DNA of 64,000 bases. It comes from Streptomyces mirabilis. Lineage in GTDB: Bacteria > Actinomycetota > Actinomycetes > Streptomycetales > Streptomycetaceae. Below, one piece after another: positions 37,404-47,280 of the stretch; within the stretch, counting starts at the first letter, position 1; each line of letters opens with the position of its first letter. The translations under genes and the position numbers were made by a program. Under the pieces are notes generated by a model. The model did no database searches. It had not been told where the DNA came from and was given only the letters and a program-made list of their open reading frames with translations. The stretch spans positions 6,448,001 to 6,512,000 of the forward strand of contig NZ_CP074102.1 in the NCBI RefSeq assembly GCF_018310535.1, written 5' to 3'.

Positions 37404-37720
37404 ACTTTCTGCCTTCCGTCCGGAGGGACGAGAGCCTGAGCAGCCATCTCCTGGATGCTGCGGACGCCGTGCGCGGCGCGCTCCCGCGGTACCACCCTCC
37501 TTGGCTCCCCAATGCGTGCTGTGCACCGGTGAGCCCCCTCATTGGGGTCGCGATGCCGGTTCTACCGGCCGCTGCTCGCTCGCTGCGGCTTTCTTCCGGC
37601 GGCTCCGGGGTGATCTTCGCGTCGCGCTCGCCCCCGGGCTTCCACCGTCCCCGGGTCGCTCTTGGCTGCGTACGCCGCTACTCGTCCCCATCCACGCTTC
37701 TCGCTGCGCCCAGTGTACGG
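37404..37720 (-). ncRNA. T-box riboswitch of ileS (isoleucine type)
   Basis: Upstream of ileS, on the minus strand, the T-box core AGGGTGGTACCGCGG lies at 37498-37484, close to the consensus AGGGTGGNACCGCG. Further 5' there is an AGTA (about 37683-37680) and a GCGAAGATCACC segment whose ATC (37614-37612) is a good isoleucine specifier. There is no T-run terminator before the ATG, and the region near the start has CCCTCC that could mask the GGAGG, so control of translation is likely, as known for actinobacterial ileS T-boxes. Ends are approximate. The gap 37384-38012 has no gene; its right part is the promoter side of the next gene. Confidence 0.85.
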
Positions 37721-38012
37721 CGCCGCGCGGACGGCGGCCGACCGGTTTTCCGGGGTACGCCGCCGGGGCCCCCGGGGTGGTGCCGTGGCCTGCGCGGTGA
37801 CCCGAACGGCGAGGCGCGGGGGTCCGGATCCTGGGACGCCGGACCTGGCGGATTACCCGGCGGGGAGCTGGGCACAACGCATGAAGGTTCGTCGCGCGAG
37901 ACCCGCGGGGCGGACGAAACGTTGGTGGGCCCGGTTGCCGCGGGCCAGAAGTCGATTTATCGTCCCAGCACGATTTGCGCGCAAAATCACAATATGTGAA
38001 GGGGCCGCGGCC

Positions 38013-39011
38013 ATGGTGGCGAAGAAGACCGCCGTACAGCAGTCGGCGTCCGGCAGATCCACGGGTCCGGCGGCCAAGGACGTGGGTGGCAAGAAGAGCG
38101 CGTCGGTGGCGCCCGTGGCGCACGCGGCGGCCAGCCCGGTGAAGACCGCCACGAAGACCGTCACCAAGACGGCCACGAAAGCCGCTGTCGGCAAGAAGGC
38201 GGCGGCCACCAGGAAAGCGGCTGCGGGTAAGGCCGCCGGAGTCGGGAAGACGGCCGCTCCGAAGACCACCACCGGCAAAGCGGCCGCTACGAAGGGAGCC
38301 ACCAGGAAAACGGTCGCCAAGAAAGCGGTCTCCAAGAAAACGGTGGCCAAGGAAGTGGTGGCCAAGGAAGCCGCGGCCCGGAAGGCGGTGGCCAAGAAGG
38401 CCGACGGGAAGAGCGTGGCGAGGAAGAGCACCGACACGGCAAGGAAAAGCACCAGTACGGCGAAGAAGTCGGTCGCTTCCGCGGCCGAAGGCGCGGCCAA
38501 GGCCGCGAAGACGACGGGAGCCACGACGGTGGTTGCGAAGAAGACTCCTGGCACGGCCACGGCGGCGCAGAACCCCACCGCGGTTCCCAAGGCACGGATC
38601 GCCGCGGTGGAGCCCGGCGAGCTCGCGGTGCGCCCCGGCGAGGACCCCTGGACTCCGGAGGAGGCCGCGGAGGCGCGCGCCGAACTCCAGTCCGAGGCGT
38701 TGCGGCTGAGCACCGAGATCTCGTCGTCCGGAGAGGCGATCGCGGACCTGATGCGCGACTCCGGCGACGGCGCGGGCGACGATCAGGCGGACACCGGCAC
38801 GAAGAACATCACACGCGAGCACGAGATGGCCCTGGCGGCCAACGCGCGCGAGATGCTGGAGCAGACCGAGCGAGCGCTGGAGCGGCTCGACGCGGGCACG
38901 TACGGGCTCTGCGAGAACTGCGGCAACCCCATCGGCAAGGCGCGGATGCAGGCCTTCCCGCGGGCCACCCTGTGCGTCGAGTGCAAGCAGAAGCAGGAAC
39001 GCCGCTACTGA
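38013..39011 (+). CDS. TraR/DksA zinc-finger protein with histone-H1-like Lys/Ala tail
   Basis: A 332-residue protein in two parts. Residues 1-195 are a repetitive Lys/Ala/Thr region (KKAVSKKTVAKEVVAKEAAA and the like) similar to histone H1-type tails. Residues about 215-332 are a DksA/TraR-type domain with a coiled coil and a zinc finger, Cys300/Cys303 (CENC) and Cys321/Cys324 (CVEC). The coiled-coil part has Asp residues near its tip (DSGDGAGDDQAD), as in DksA which acts in the RNA polymerase secondary channel. The ATG has AAGGGG upstream; AT-rich sequence (37950-38000) probably holds the promoter. It may bind DNA through the basic part. Confidence 0.88.
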   Translation: MVAKKTAVQQSASGRSTGPAAKDVGGKKSASVAPVAHAAASPVKTATKTVTKTATKAAVGKKAAATRKAAAGKAAGVGKTAAPKTTTGKAAATKGATRKTVAKKAVSKKTVAKEVVAKEAAARKAVAKKADGKSVARKSTDTARKSTSTAKKSVASAAEGAAKAAKTTGATTVVAKKTPGTATAAQNPTAVPKARIAAVEPGELAVRPGEDPWTPEEAAEARAELQSEALRLSTEISSSGEAIADLMRDSGDGAGDDQADTGTKNITREHEMALAANAREMLEQTERALERLDAGTYGLCENCGNPIGKARMQAFPRATLCVECKQKQERRY

Positions 39012-39103
39012 ATGACGCGGGAGGGCTCCTGCGCACGTGGGCGCCGGGGGGTGTGCCGTACCCTCGTCCTCAGTCAGGCACCTAGGTCGAGGGACTCACT
39101 CAC

Positions 39104-39700
39104 GTGGCAGAGGCGGAGCGCATCATCGGTACGCCGGATACCCCAGGAGCGGGCGGCGCCGAGCCGGAGCAGTCCGGCGCGGAAGGGACCGGGGCCCCGG
39201 CCGAGGGGCCCAGGGGCAGGCGCAGGATCGCCGTCCTGTTCACCGTCGCCGCCCTGGCGTACGCCCTCGACCTGGTCAGCAAGCTGATCGTGGTCGCGAA
39301 GCTGGAGCACCACGCGCCGATCCAGATCATCGGGGACTGGCTGAGGCTCGAGGCGATCCGCAACGCGGGAGCGGCCTTCGGCTTCGGCGAGGCGTTCACG
39401 ATCATCTTCACGGTGATCGCCGCGGCCGTGATCGTGGTGATCGCGCGGCTCGCGCGCAAGCTCTACAGCCTGCCCTGGGCGATCGCGCTCGGTCTGCTGC
39501 TGGGCGGTGCGCTCGGCAACCTGACCGACCGGATCTTCCGCTCGCCCGGGATCTTCGAGGGCGCGGTCGTGGACTTCATCGCGCCCAAGCACTTCGCGGT
39601 CTTCAACCTGGCCGACTCGGCGATCGTCTGCGGCGGCATCCTGATCGTGCTGCTGTCCTTCCGCGGGCTCGACCCGGACGGCACGGTTCACAAGGACTGA
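39104..39700 (+). CDS. lspA: prolipoprotein signal peptidase LspA
   Basis: A 198-residue aspartic membrane peptidase (signal peptidase II) that cleaves lipoprotein signal peptides. A disordered acidic N-terminus (about 1-40) precedes four transmembrane helices. The catalytic aspartates are in GNLTDRIF and FNLADSAIV, and [13 protein letters not shown] is also conserved. The GTG at 39104 has GAGGGA upstream. It is the first of a chain with rluD and a GNAT gene. Confidence 0.94.
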   Translation: MAEAERIIGTPDTPGAGGAEPEQSGAEGTGAPAEGPRGRRRIAVLFTVAALAYALDLVSKLIVVAKLEHHAPIQIIGDWLRLEAIRNAGAAFGFGEAFTIIFTVIAAAVIVVIARLARKLYSLPWAIALGLLLGGALGNLTDRIFRSPGIFEGAVVDFIAPKHFAVFNLADSAIVCGGILIVLLSFRGLDPDGTVHKD

Positions 39701-39847
39701 TCGGTCCACAAGGACTGATCGGCCCGCACGGAGTGTCGTACGGGGACGTCTGGAAGGACTCTGGAAGGACGTCTGGAGACAGGTCCACGGGCACTGCTGT
39801 TCGGGCGATGGTCCGGCGGTGTCCGACCCGTCCGGCATACTCGACGG

Positions 39848-40792
39848 GTGAGTACCATTCCCGAGATCCGCAACCTGCCCGTGCCCGACGGCCTGGAGGG
39901 CGAGCGCGTCGACGCCGCCATCTCCCGCATGTTCGGCTTCTCCCGCACGAAGGCCGCCGAGCTCGCCGCGGCGGGGAAGGTCACGGTCGACGGCTCGGTG
40001 GTCGGAAAGTCCGAGCGGGTGCACGGCGGCGCCTGGCTGGAAGTGGAGATGCCGCAGGCTCCCGCCCCCGTGCAGATCGTCGCCGAGCCCGTCGAGGGCA
40101 TGGAGATCGTGCACGACGACGACGACATCGTCGTGATCATCAAGCCGGTCGGTGTGGCCGCGCACCCGAGCCCCGGCTGGAGCGGTCCGACGGTGATCGG
40201 CGGCCTCGCGGCGGCCGGATACCGGATCTCGACCTCGGGTGCCGCCGAGCGGCAGGGCATCGTGCACCGGCTGGACGTCGGCACCTCCGGGCTGATGGTC
40301 GTGGCCAAGTCGGAGCGCGCGTACACCTCGCTGAAGCGACAGTTCAAGGAACGCACGGTCGACAAGCGGTACAACGCGCTGGTCCAGGGGCACCCCGACC
40401 CGATGAGCGGCACCATCGACGCGCCCATCGGCCGGCACCCGAACCACGACTACAAGTGGGCGGTGACGGCCGAGGGCAAGCCGTCCGTCACGCACTACGA
40501 CCTGATCGAGGCGTTTCGCGCGGCCAGCCTGCTCGACATCAAGCTGGAGACCGGCCGCACCCATCAGATCCGTGTCCACATGGCGGCCCACCGCCACCCG
40601 TGCGTGGGCGACCTGACCTACGGCGCGGACCCGACGATCGCCAAGCGGCTCGGTCTGACCCGGCAGTGGCTGCACGCGGTGCGGCTCGGCTTCGAGCACC
40701 CCGGGGACGGGCAGTGGGCGGAGTTCGAGAGCGACTACCCCGAGGACCTGCAGAAGGCGCTCGACAAGGTGCGTGAGGAGAGCTACGCGTGA
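39848..40792 (+). CDS. rluD: 23S rRNA pseudouridine synthase, RluD type
   Basis: A 314-residue RluA-family pseudouridine synthase: S4 RNA-binding domain (about 15-70) then the catalytic domain with the active Asp in [12 protein letters not shown] and the [11 protein letters not shown] motif. RluA/RluC/RluD members differ in target; the place after lspA is typical of the RluD/YlyB type, but the modified base cannot be proven. GTG start at 39848. The gap from lspA (147 nt) includes two near-identical short words (CACAAGGACTGATCGG, at 39687 and 39708). Confidence 0.88.
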   Translation: MSTIPEIRNLPVPDGLEGERVDAAISRMFGFSRTKAAELAAAGKVTVDGSVVGKSERVHGGAWLEVEMPQAPAPVQIVAEPVEGMEIVHDDDDIVVIIKPVGVAAHPSPGWSGPTVIGGLAAAGYRISTSGAAERQGIVHRLDVGTSGLMVVAKSERAYTSLKRQFKERTVDKRYNALVQGHPDPMSGTIDAPIGRHPNHDYKWAVTAEGKPSVTHYDLIEAFRAASLLDIKLETGRTHQIRVHMAAHRHPCVGDLTYGADPTIAKRLGLTRQWLHAVRLGFEHPGDGQWAEFESDYPEDLQKALDKVREESYA

Positions 40793-41277
40793 GCGGCTCG
40801 GACGGGGCGCGGGGCGGCTCCTACGCGGTGCGGGTGGCCGAGGACGCCGCGGACCGCGAGGCGTGCTTCGCGGTGCGCAAGGAGGTCTTCGTCGGCGAAC
40901 AGGGCGTCCCTGAGGACATCGAGTACGACGCGTACGACGCCGGTGCCCTGCACGTGCTGGCGGTCCGCGAGGACGGGGTGCCGCTGGGCACCGGCCGGCT
41001 CCTGTACGGCCCGGAGGCCGCCGCCAAGACCGGCGGCGACCTGACGGTCGGCTCGCTCGGCCGGCTCGCCGTGACGAAGGCGGCGCGGGGGCTCGGCGCC
41101 GGCGTGGCCCTCGTACGGGCCATCGAGGACGCGGCACGCGCGCGTGGGCTCGCCGCGGTGGACCTGCACGCGCAGACGCAGGCGATGGGGTTCTACGAGC
41201 GGCTCGGGTACGTGGCGTACGGCGCGGAGTTCCTCGACGCCGGGATCGATCACCGGGCGATGCGCAAGGCTCTGTGA
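40789..41277 (+). CDS. GNAT family N-acetyltransferase
   Basis: A 162-residue acetyltransferase of ElaA/PhnO-like GNAT shape: [19 protein letters not shown] at the start, then [22 protein letters not shown], which holds the acetyl-CoA loop, then [25 protein letters not shown]. The latter is typical of the YjcF/ElaA type. The GTG overlaps the rluD stop by 4 nt, so the two are co-translated. The substrate is unknown. Confidence 0.87.
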   Translation: MSGSDGARGGSYAVRVAEDAADREACFAVRKEVFVGEQGVPEDIEYDAYDAGALHVLAVREDGVPLGTGRLLYGPEAAAKTGGDLTVGSLGRLAVTKAARGLGAGVALVRAIEDAARARGLAAVDLHAQTQAMGFYERLGYVAYGAEFLDAGIDHRAMRKAL

Positions 41278-41385
41278 GACGGGATTCGTCGCACACGAGC
41301 TGCCGGAAGGGCATTGTCGTAGGCGCGTGGCACGCTTGAGGTCTGGCTCTTCCTTGATCGCCTAGACCTAGCCGGAGCGCGGACC

Positions 41386-42972
41386 GTGGATCAGTTGGCC
41401 CTGTTGTTCGTGCTGCTGCTCGGGGCCGTGGTGAGCGTCCCGGTGGGGGACCGGCTCAGGCTGCCGGCGCCGGTCCTGATGACGCTCCTCGGGATCGTGC
41501 TCGCCGTCCTGGACTTCGTGCCCAATGTGGACGTCCCGCCTGACCTGATCCTGCCCCTGCTGCTGCCTCCGCTGCTGTACGCCTCGGTGCGGCGCACCTC
41601 GTGGAGACAGTTCACCGCCAACAAACGGCCGATCTTCCTGCTCGCCGTGGCGCTGGTGTTCGTCACCACGGCGGCCGTGGCCCTCGTCGCGGGCGCCATC
41701 GTGCCGGGGCTGCCGATCGCCGCCGCCGTCGCCCTGGGCGCGCTGGTGGCGCCGCCCGACCCGGTCGCCGCGACGGCCGTCGCGGGACAGCTCGGGCTGC
41801 CCCGCCGACTGGTGTCGATCCTGGAGGGCGAGGGGCTCTTCAACGACGTGACGGCCATCGTGCTCTACCACGTCGCGATCGCCGCCGCGGTGAGCGGCAC
41901 CTTCTCCCCGTGGCGGGCAGGGCTCGATCTCGTGCTGTCCGCAGTGGTCGCGGTCGCCGTCGGGCTGGCGCTGGGGTGGGCGGCGAACAAGCTGATGTCG
42001 CTGCTCGGCGACGCCACGTTGCAGATCGGGCTGACGCTGCTCGTGCCCTTCGCGTCGTACGTCCTGGCGGAGGAGCTGCACGGGTCCGGGGTGCTCGCCG
42101 TGCTCACCACCGCGATGTTCCTCGCGGAGTACGCCACCGATGCCGACGACGTCATGACTCGGCTCGCCGGGTACACGTTCTGGGACGTGGTGGACACGCT
42201 CGTCACCGGGGTCGCGTTCGGGCTGATCGGGCTCGAACTGCACAACGCGATCAGGACGGCGTCGGGGCGGTGGGGGGAGATGCTGGGATGGGCCGCCGCG
42301 GTCGTCGCCGTCGTGGTGCTCGTACGGCTGGCGTATCTGATGCCGGCGACGTGGCTGACGAAACGGCTGCATGCGAAACGGGACTACGACGAGGAGATTC
42401 CGACCTCGTGGCGGGAGACCGTGATCATGTGGTGGTCGGGGATGCGGGGGGTCGCGTCCGTGGCCCTTGCGCTGGCCATTCCGCTGAAGATGGACGACGG
42501 GTCGCCGTTTCCCGACCGGGACGAGATCATCTTCATCGCGTTCGGGGTGATCATGGCGACGCTGGTGCTCCAGGGGCTCACGCTGCCGTGGCTGGTGCGG
42601 AGGCTCGGGGTACGGGCCGACGAGGATGTCGAGAAGGCGTTCGAGAAGGAGCTGGCGGTGCGGGCGGCGAAGGCGGCGAAGCGGAGGCTCAAGGAGATCG
42701 AGGAGGTGGAGGAGCTGCCGGAGGAGTTGTCCGAGCAGCTGATTCGGCGGGCCTTCGACATCGGGACGCGGATCAGTCCGGATCTGGGGGACGAGGAGCG
42801 GAGGGAGGCGTATGAGCAGCGGGCTCGACGGATGAAGCGGTTGCGGCGGATTCAGGGGGAGATGTTGAGTGCGGCGAGGCATGAGGTGTTGTCGGCGCGG
42901 AGTGAGCCGGGGGCGGATCCGGAGATCGTGGACCGGGTGCTGCGGCACCTGGACGTCCGTAGCTTGCGGTGA
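41386..42972 (+). CDS. CPA1-type Na+/H+ antiporter
   Basis: A 528-residue membrane protein with about 12 transmembrane helices and a charged cytoplasmic tail (about 410-528). The ion-site region reads GALVAPPDPVAATAVAGQLG and EGEGLFNDVTAIVLY, as in NhaP/CPA1 sodium-proton antiporters. The tail is rich in Glu/Lys/Arg and probably senses pH or ions. GTG start with GGAG upstream. It is convergent with the MscS-type gene. Confidence 0.88.
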   Translation: MDQLALLFVLLLGAVVSVPVGDRLRLPAPVLMTLLGIVLAVLDFVPNVDVPPDLILPLLLPPLLYASVRRTSWRQFTANKRPIFLLAVALVFVTTAAVALVAGAIVPGLPIAAAVALGALVAPPDPVAATAVAGQLGLPRRLVSILEGEGLFNDVTAIVLYHVAIAAAVSGTFSPWRAGLDLVLSAVVAVAVGLALGWAANKLMSLLGDATLQIGLTLLVPFASYVLAEELHGSGVLAVLTTAMFLAEYATDADDVMTRLAGYTFWDVVDTLVTGVAFGLIGLELHNAIRTASGRWGEMLGWAAAVVAVVVLVRLAYLMPATWLTKRLHAKRDYDEEIPTSWRETVIMWWSGMRGVASVALALAIPLKMDDGSPFPDRDEIIFIAFGVIMATLVLQGLTLPWLVRRLGVRADEDVEKAFEKELAVRAAKAAKRRLKEIEEVEELPEELSEQLIRRAFDIGTRISPDLGDEERREAYEQRARRMKRLRRIQGEMLSAARHEVLSARSEPGADPEIVDRVLRHLDVRSLR

Positions 42973-43117
42973 CGTTGCACTGGGCCTGGGCTGAGTCTGT
43001 TCTCCCGCCCGCGCACCGCCCGTTTCCACCACCCCGCTGACAAGCGGCGGTCGCATGTGGGGGTGACTCGTCGTCACCGACTGCGAGTGGTGAGGGGTGG
43101 TGGGGCCCCTCTGGTGG

Positions 43118-44269
43118 TCAGCCTCGGCCTGGGCCCGTTCGTGGGGGGTCGGGGGTGTGGGGGGTCGTGGGGGCGGTTATCGCGTCGTCGGTGTCGTCGT
43201 GGTCCGGGCGCTGGCGGTGGCCGTTGGGCCAGCGCGGCGGCAGGATCGCTTCGGCGGTGTTGACGCGGGGGAGGGCGTAGGGGTGTTCGTCGGTGAGCCA
43301 GCGGATCATGCGCTCGCGCACCGTGACCCGTACCGTCCAGATGTCGTCCGCGTCCTTCGCGGTCGCCAGGGCGCGCACCTGCATGGTGTTGGGGGTGGAG
43401 TCGGTGACGGCGAGGCCGTAGTCGCGGCCGTCCCAGGCCGGGCACTCGCGCAGGATGTCGCGGAGCTGTTCGCGCATGGCCTCCACGGGCGCCGAGTGGT
43501 CGACGTGGAAGAAGACGATGCCGGTCATCTGGGGTGTGCCACGGGACCAGTTCTCGAAGGGCTTGGAAGTGAAGTACGAGACCGGCATCGTGATCCGGCG
43601 CTCGTCCCACGTGCGTACCGTCAGGAACGTCAGTGTGATCTCCTCGACGGTGCCCCACTCGCCGTCCACCACGACCGTGTCACCGAGGCGCACCATGTCG
43701 CCGAAGGCGATCTGCAGCCCGGCGAAGAGATTCGCCAGCGTGGACTGGGCGGCGACACCGGCGACGATGCCGAGGATGCCGGCCGAGGCCAGCAGCGAGG
43801 CACCGGCCGCGCGCATCGCGGGGAAGGTGAGCAGCATCGAGGCGACGGCCACCACGGTGACGATCGCGGACACCACCCGTTGGATCAGGGTCACTTGCGT
43901 GCGCACCCGGCGGACCCGCGCCGGGTCGCGGTGGGCGTTCGCATAGCGGGTGTAGGAGGTCTCGACGATCGCCGTCGCGATGCGGATCACGAGCCACGCG
44001 GCGGATCCGATGAGGACCAGGGTCAGGGTGCGGCCGACGCCGACCCGGTGTTCCACGAGCAGCTTCGCCTGGTCGTACGAGCCGCGCAGCAGGGCGGCGA
44101 ACAACACGAGCTGGAAGGGGACCCGTGCGCGACGCAACAGGCCCCACAGAGAGGTTTCCTGGTGCCGGGCGTCTGCCTTGCGCAGTACGCGGTCCACGGC
44201 CCACCCGATGAGCAGCGTGAGCACGACCGAGCCACCGACGACGATCAGGGGACGCAGTACGTTCTCCAT
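43118..44269 (-). CDS. MscS family mechanosensitive channel
   Basis: A 383-residue small-conductance channel protein: four transmembrane helices (about 5-25, 50-68, 80-100, 130-185 with the pore helix), with the MscS signature GILGIVAGVAAQSTLANLFAGLQIAFGDMVRLGDTV (in parts) and a beta domain after it. The C-terminus has a Pro/Thr/Asp-rich tail (about 355-383). Such channels release solutes after osmotic down-shock. Confidence 0.9.
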   Translation of the reverse strand: MENVLRPLIVVGGSVVLTLLIGWAVDRVLRKADARHQETSLWGLLRRARVPFQLVLFAALLRGSYDQAKLLVEHRVGVGRTLTLVLIGSAAWLVIRIATAIVETSYTRYANAHRDPARVRRVRTQVTLIQRVVSAIVTVVAVASMLLTFPAMRAAGASLLASAGILGIVAGVAAQSTLANLFAGLQIAFGDMVRLGDTVVVDGEWGTVEEITLTFLTVRTWDERRITMPVSYFTSKPFENWSRGTPQMTGIVFFHVDHSAPVEAMREQLRDILRECPAWDGRDYGLAVTDSTPNTMQVRALATAKDADDIWTVRVTVRERMIRWLTDEHPYALPRVNTAEAILPPRWPNGHRQRPDHDDTDDAITAPTTPHTPDPPRTGPGRG

Positions 44270-44368
44270 GCCTGAGACCGTAACCGGCTCGGGGCCGCTC
44301 TGAACATGTCGCCCCGGTCCCTGGGCCTCGATCCGGTGTTGTCAGTCCTGGCTGGCACCATGGGGCGC

Positions 44369-44938
44369 ATGAACATCATGCTCTTTCACTCGACCTACGG
44401 GCCCCGGCCCGCGGTGCGTGCGGCGGCCGAGCGGCTGCGTGCCGCGGGGCACGAGGTGTGGACCCCGGACCTCTTCGAGGGACGCGTCTTCGAGACCGTG
44501 GAGGAGGGCATGGCCTTCAACGACGGGATCGGCAAGGAGGAGCTGCTCAGACGAGCCGTCCTGGCCGCCGCTCCCTACTCCGAGCGCGGCCTGGTGTACG
44601 CGGGATTCTCGCTCGGCGCCTCCATCGCGCAGACCCTGGCGCTCGGCGACGAGAAGGCCCGTGGGCTGCTGCTCCTGCACGGCACGTCGGACATCGCCGA
44701 GAGCGCGTCGGTGGACGAGCTGCCGGTCCAGCTGCATGTCGCGGAGCCGGACCCGTTCGAGACGGACGACTGGCTGAGCGCCTGGTACCTGCAGATGGGC
44801 AAAGCGGGCGCCGACGTGGAGATCTACCGGTACGCGGGCGCCGGGCACGTCTACACCGACCCCGACCTGCCCGACTATGACGAGGAGGCCGCCGAGGCCA
44901 CCTGGCGGGTGGCGCTCGGCTTCCTCGACTCGCTGTAG
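44369..44938 (+). CDS. dienelactone hydrolase family protein
   Basis: A 189-residue alpha/beta hydrolase. The nucleophile elbow is GFSLG (Ser in place of the Cys of true dienelactone hydrolase), with the acid in LHVAEPDPFETD and the His in GAGHVYTDPDL. The substrate is unknown. The start is the ATG at 44369 (MNIMLFHSTYG); an in-frame ATG at 44360 would add 3 residues. It is divergent from the MscS gene. Confidence 0.86.
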   Translation: MNIMLFHSTYGPRPAVRAAAERLRAAGHEVWTPDLFEGRVFETVEEGMAFNDGIGKEELLRRAVLAAAPYSERGLVYAGFSLGASIAQTLALGDEKARGLLLLHGTSDIAESASVDELPVQLHVAEPDPFETDDWLSAWYLQMGKAGADVEIYRYAGAGHVYTDPDLPDYDEEAAEATWRVALGFLDSL

Positions 44939-44974
44939 CGGTCCGCCGCACCGGGGCGACAGGCTTCCAACGGA

Positions 44975-45009
44975 CAGGCCCGGGCCATCTGTCGGATGAC
45001 CCGGGCCTG
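44975..45009. terminator. bidirectional hairpin
   Basis: Arms 44975-44989 and 44995-45009 pair over 15 bp with one mismatch and a 5-nt loop, between the convergent hydrolase and the small secreted-protein gene. Confidence 0.65.
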
Positions 45010-45062
45010 CCTGTTCACCTTCGATCAACTGCGACTACCGGTGTTGTGGAACGTCGGAGACC

Positions 45063-45416
45063 CTAGCCCGGGAAGCACTCCTTGGGCGGGTGCACCTGCG
45101 ACGGGAAGTGACCGGACCACACCCAGGACGTCGGCTTGGAGTCGTAGATCCTGAACCACCGTTCCCCCGAGGGGGTCTTGGTGGTCGAGCACTGGATCCG
45201 CAGGGTCGTGCCCCGCGGCTCCGTGCGGTACCTCGTCGACGAGGAAGTGGGCTGGGCGTATATGGGAGAGCTTTCCGCCGTGGTCAGGTTGACGAAGGCC
45301 GGTGCCGCTGCCGCCGTGGCTTCCTGCGCCTCGGCGGATGTGGCGGTGAGTCCGGCGAGGGCCAGGGCGGCGCCGAGCACTGCGGTCTTCGTCAGGACAC
45401 TTTGGGGGGTGGCCAT
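45063..45416 (-). CDS. small secreted protein, SH3-like
   Basis: A 117-residue protein with a Sec signal peptide (about 1-31, ending in TSAEAQEA) and a short domain with the look of a bacterial SH3 fold (NLTTAESSPIYAQPTSSSTRY ... GERWFRIYDSKPTSWVWSGHF in parts) and two Cys (CSTT and the final CFPG) that could form a disulfide. The ATG has GGAG upstream. Probably an extracellular or wall-binding protein; function unknown. Confidence 0.75.
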   Translation of the reverse strand: MATPQSVLTKTAVLGAALALAGLTATSAEAQEATAAAAPAFVNLTTAESSPIYAQPTSSSTRYRTEPRGTTLRIQCSTTKTPSGERWFRIYDSKPTSWVWSGHFPSQVHPPKECFPG

Positions 45417-45517
45417 GTGACTCCAATCCTCATGAAACTGACGGATCGCCAGTGTGACGATTCGACAATGTGTGCGACGCTATCAAGATCCCCCTGGTCG
45501 GCACCCGGAATTGTTTT

Positions 45518-47188
45518 CTATACCGGGTCGTAGGTGCGCTCGACCTTCTGCGTGCCGGTGCGCGTGCGGTACGAACGAGCCCAGGCCGAGGTCGCGTTGG
45601 CGTTCGTGCGGTCGGACAGGACGTAGTAGTCCATCTGCGCGCGGTCGGCGGTGATGTCCAGGACGCCGTATCCGTGGCGGTCGGTGTCGACCCAGTGGAC
45701 GTGGCGGTTGGCGATCTGGATGAGCGGGGCGGCGACCGCGGAGACCGTGCCCTCGGGGACCTTCACGATGTCGTCGAGGTTGTCCGAGGTCACCGAGGTG
45801 ATCACGAACTCGGTGGCGGCCGACGCGGACAGCGGGTACGTCCCGGCGTCCACCGGCACGTCGTTGGCCCAGGACATGTGGATGTCGCCGGTGAGGAACA
45901 CCGTGTTGCCGATCGCGTTCGAGCGCAGATGGGCGAGGAGTTCACGGCGGTCGTCGGTGTAGCCGTCCCACTGGTCGGTGTTGACGCCGATGCCGTCCTG
46001 CGGCAGGTCCAGCAGCTTGGCGAGCGGCTTGAGCAGGTCGGCGGTGAGCGAGCCGATGACGAACGGCGCGATCATCACCGAGTTGCCGACCAGCCGCCAA
46101 GTGGTGTCGGACGCCTTCAACCCGGCCTTCAGCCAGTCGAGTTGTGCGCGCCCGGTGATCGTGCGGTCCGGGTCGTCGACCGAACCGCTGCCCGTGGACG
46201 CCTGCTGGGAGCGGAAGGAGCGCAGGTCCAGCAGGGACAGGTCGGCGAGTTTGCCGAAGCGCAGCCGGCGGTAGGTGGTGCCCTCGATCGCCGGGCGTAC
46301 CGGCATCCACTCGAAGTAGGCCTGTTTCGCCGCGGCCTGACGTGCCGTCCAGGTTCCCTCGGCGCCCTCGGTGTGGTTGACCGCGCCGCCGGACCAGGCG
46401 TTGTCGGCGAACTCGTGGTCGTCCCAGATCGCGATGACCGGCGCCTTGAGGTGCAGGGCCTGAAGGTCCGGGTCGGTCTTGTACTTGCCGTGCCGGGTGC
46501 GGTAGTCGGCGAGCGTGATGATCTCGTTCAGGGGCGCATGAGGCCGTACGACCGTGCCGCGGGCCGCGTACTCGCCGGACTTGTACTCGTAGATGTAGTC
46601 CCCGAGATGCAGCCAGGCGTCCAGGTCGCTCCGTGCCGCGAGATGGCGGTACGAAGCGAAGTAGCCCGCCTCCCAGTTGGCGCAGGTGACGACGCCGAAG
46701 CGCAGGCCGGAGACGCTCGCGTCCGCCGCCGGCGCGGTGCGGGTGCGCGCCACCGGCGAGTCGGTGCCGCCGGCCGAGAACCGGAACCAGTAGTCGGTGG
46801 CCGGCCGTAGACCACGGATGTCGGCCTTCACGGTGTGGTCGGAGGCGGCGGTCGCGGTGAGGGAGCCCTTGGAGACGACGTTCGTCAGCGCCTTGTCCGT
46901 GGCGACGATCCAGCTGACCTCGGTGTCCGGGCCGAGCCCCGAGCCGGGTATCGCCTCGGAGTCGGGCGTCACCCGGGTCCACAGCAGGACACCGTCGGGC
47001 AGCGGGTCGCCGGAGGCGACACCGTGCAGGAAGGCGGGAGTGTCCGTGGCGGCGCGGGCCGGGAGTGCGGCGGCGAGCGGGCCGGCCAGGACAGCGGTCG
47101 CCGCCGCGGCCTTGACGACCGTACGGCGGCGGGGCGAGGGAGAGTTGAGGCCCTGAGATGCCTCGGATGATCTGTATCGACTGGTCAC
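45518..47188 (-). CDS. phoD: Tat-exported alkaline phosphatase PhoD
   Basis: A 556-residue secreted phosphodiesterase/alkaline phosphatase. The N-terminus has a twin-arginine signal ([18 protein letters not shown]) ending near PARAAT. A PhoD N domain is followed by the metallophosphoesterase core: [26 protein letters not shown] and [10 protein letters not shown]. In S. coelicolor phoD is under PhoP control; I see no clear PHO box here. The GTG at 47188 lacks a ribosome site, but TAACCT sits 8 nt upstream, so the message may be leaderless. Confidence 0.92.
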   Translation of the reverse strand: MTSRYRSSEASQGLNSPSPRRRTVVKAAAATAVLAGPLAAALPARAATDTPAFLHGVASGDPLPDGVLLWTRVTPDSEAIPGSGLGPDTEVSWIVATDKALTNVVSKGSLTATAASDHTVKADIRGLRPATDYWFRFSAGGTDSPVARTRTAPAADASVSGLRFGVVTCANWEAGYFASYRHLAARSDLDAWLHLGDYIYEYKSGEYAARGTVVRPHAPLNEIITLADYRTRHGKYKTDPDLQALHLKAPVIAIWDDHEFADNAWSGGAVNHTEGAEGTWTARQAAAKQAYFEWMPVRPAIEGTTYRRLRFGKLADLSLLDLRSFRSQQASTGSGSVDDPDRTITGRAQLDWLKAGLKASDTTWRLVGNSVMIAPFVIGSLTADLLKPLAKLLDLPQDGIGVNTDQWDGYTDDRRELLAHLRSNAIGNTVFLTGDIHMSWANDVPVDAGTYPLSASAATEFVITSVTSDNLDDIVKVPEGTVSAVAAPLIQIANRHVHWVDTDRHGYGVLDITADRAQMDYYVLSDRTNANATSAWARSYRTRTGTQKVERTYDPV

Positions 47189-47219
47189 GACCGAACAGGT
47201 TACTGATCGGTATGCGCGA

Positions 47220-47250
47220 GAGCGGGCGAACCTCGAAAGTTCGCCCGCTC
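47220..47250 (-). terminator. perfect hairpin after the DsbA-like gene
   Basis: Twelve-base arms (47220-47231 and 47239-47250) pair perfectly around a 7-nt loop, 31 nt beyond the stop of the DsbA-like gene and upstream of phoD. Confidence 0.7.
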
Positions 47251-47280
47251 TTCATGCGGAGGCCGGATTCCCCGTTGGCG

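Noticed and set aside
34021..37800. 1259-residue open frame on the plus strand
   Set aside because: It is antisense to ileS; the ileS frame has all the synthetase motifs.
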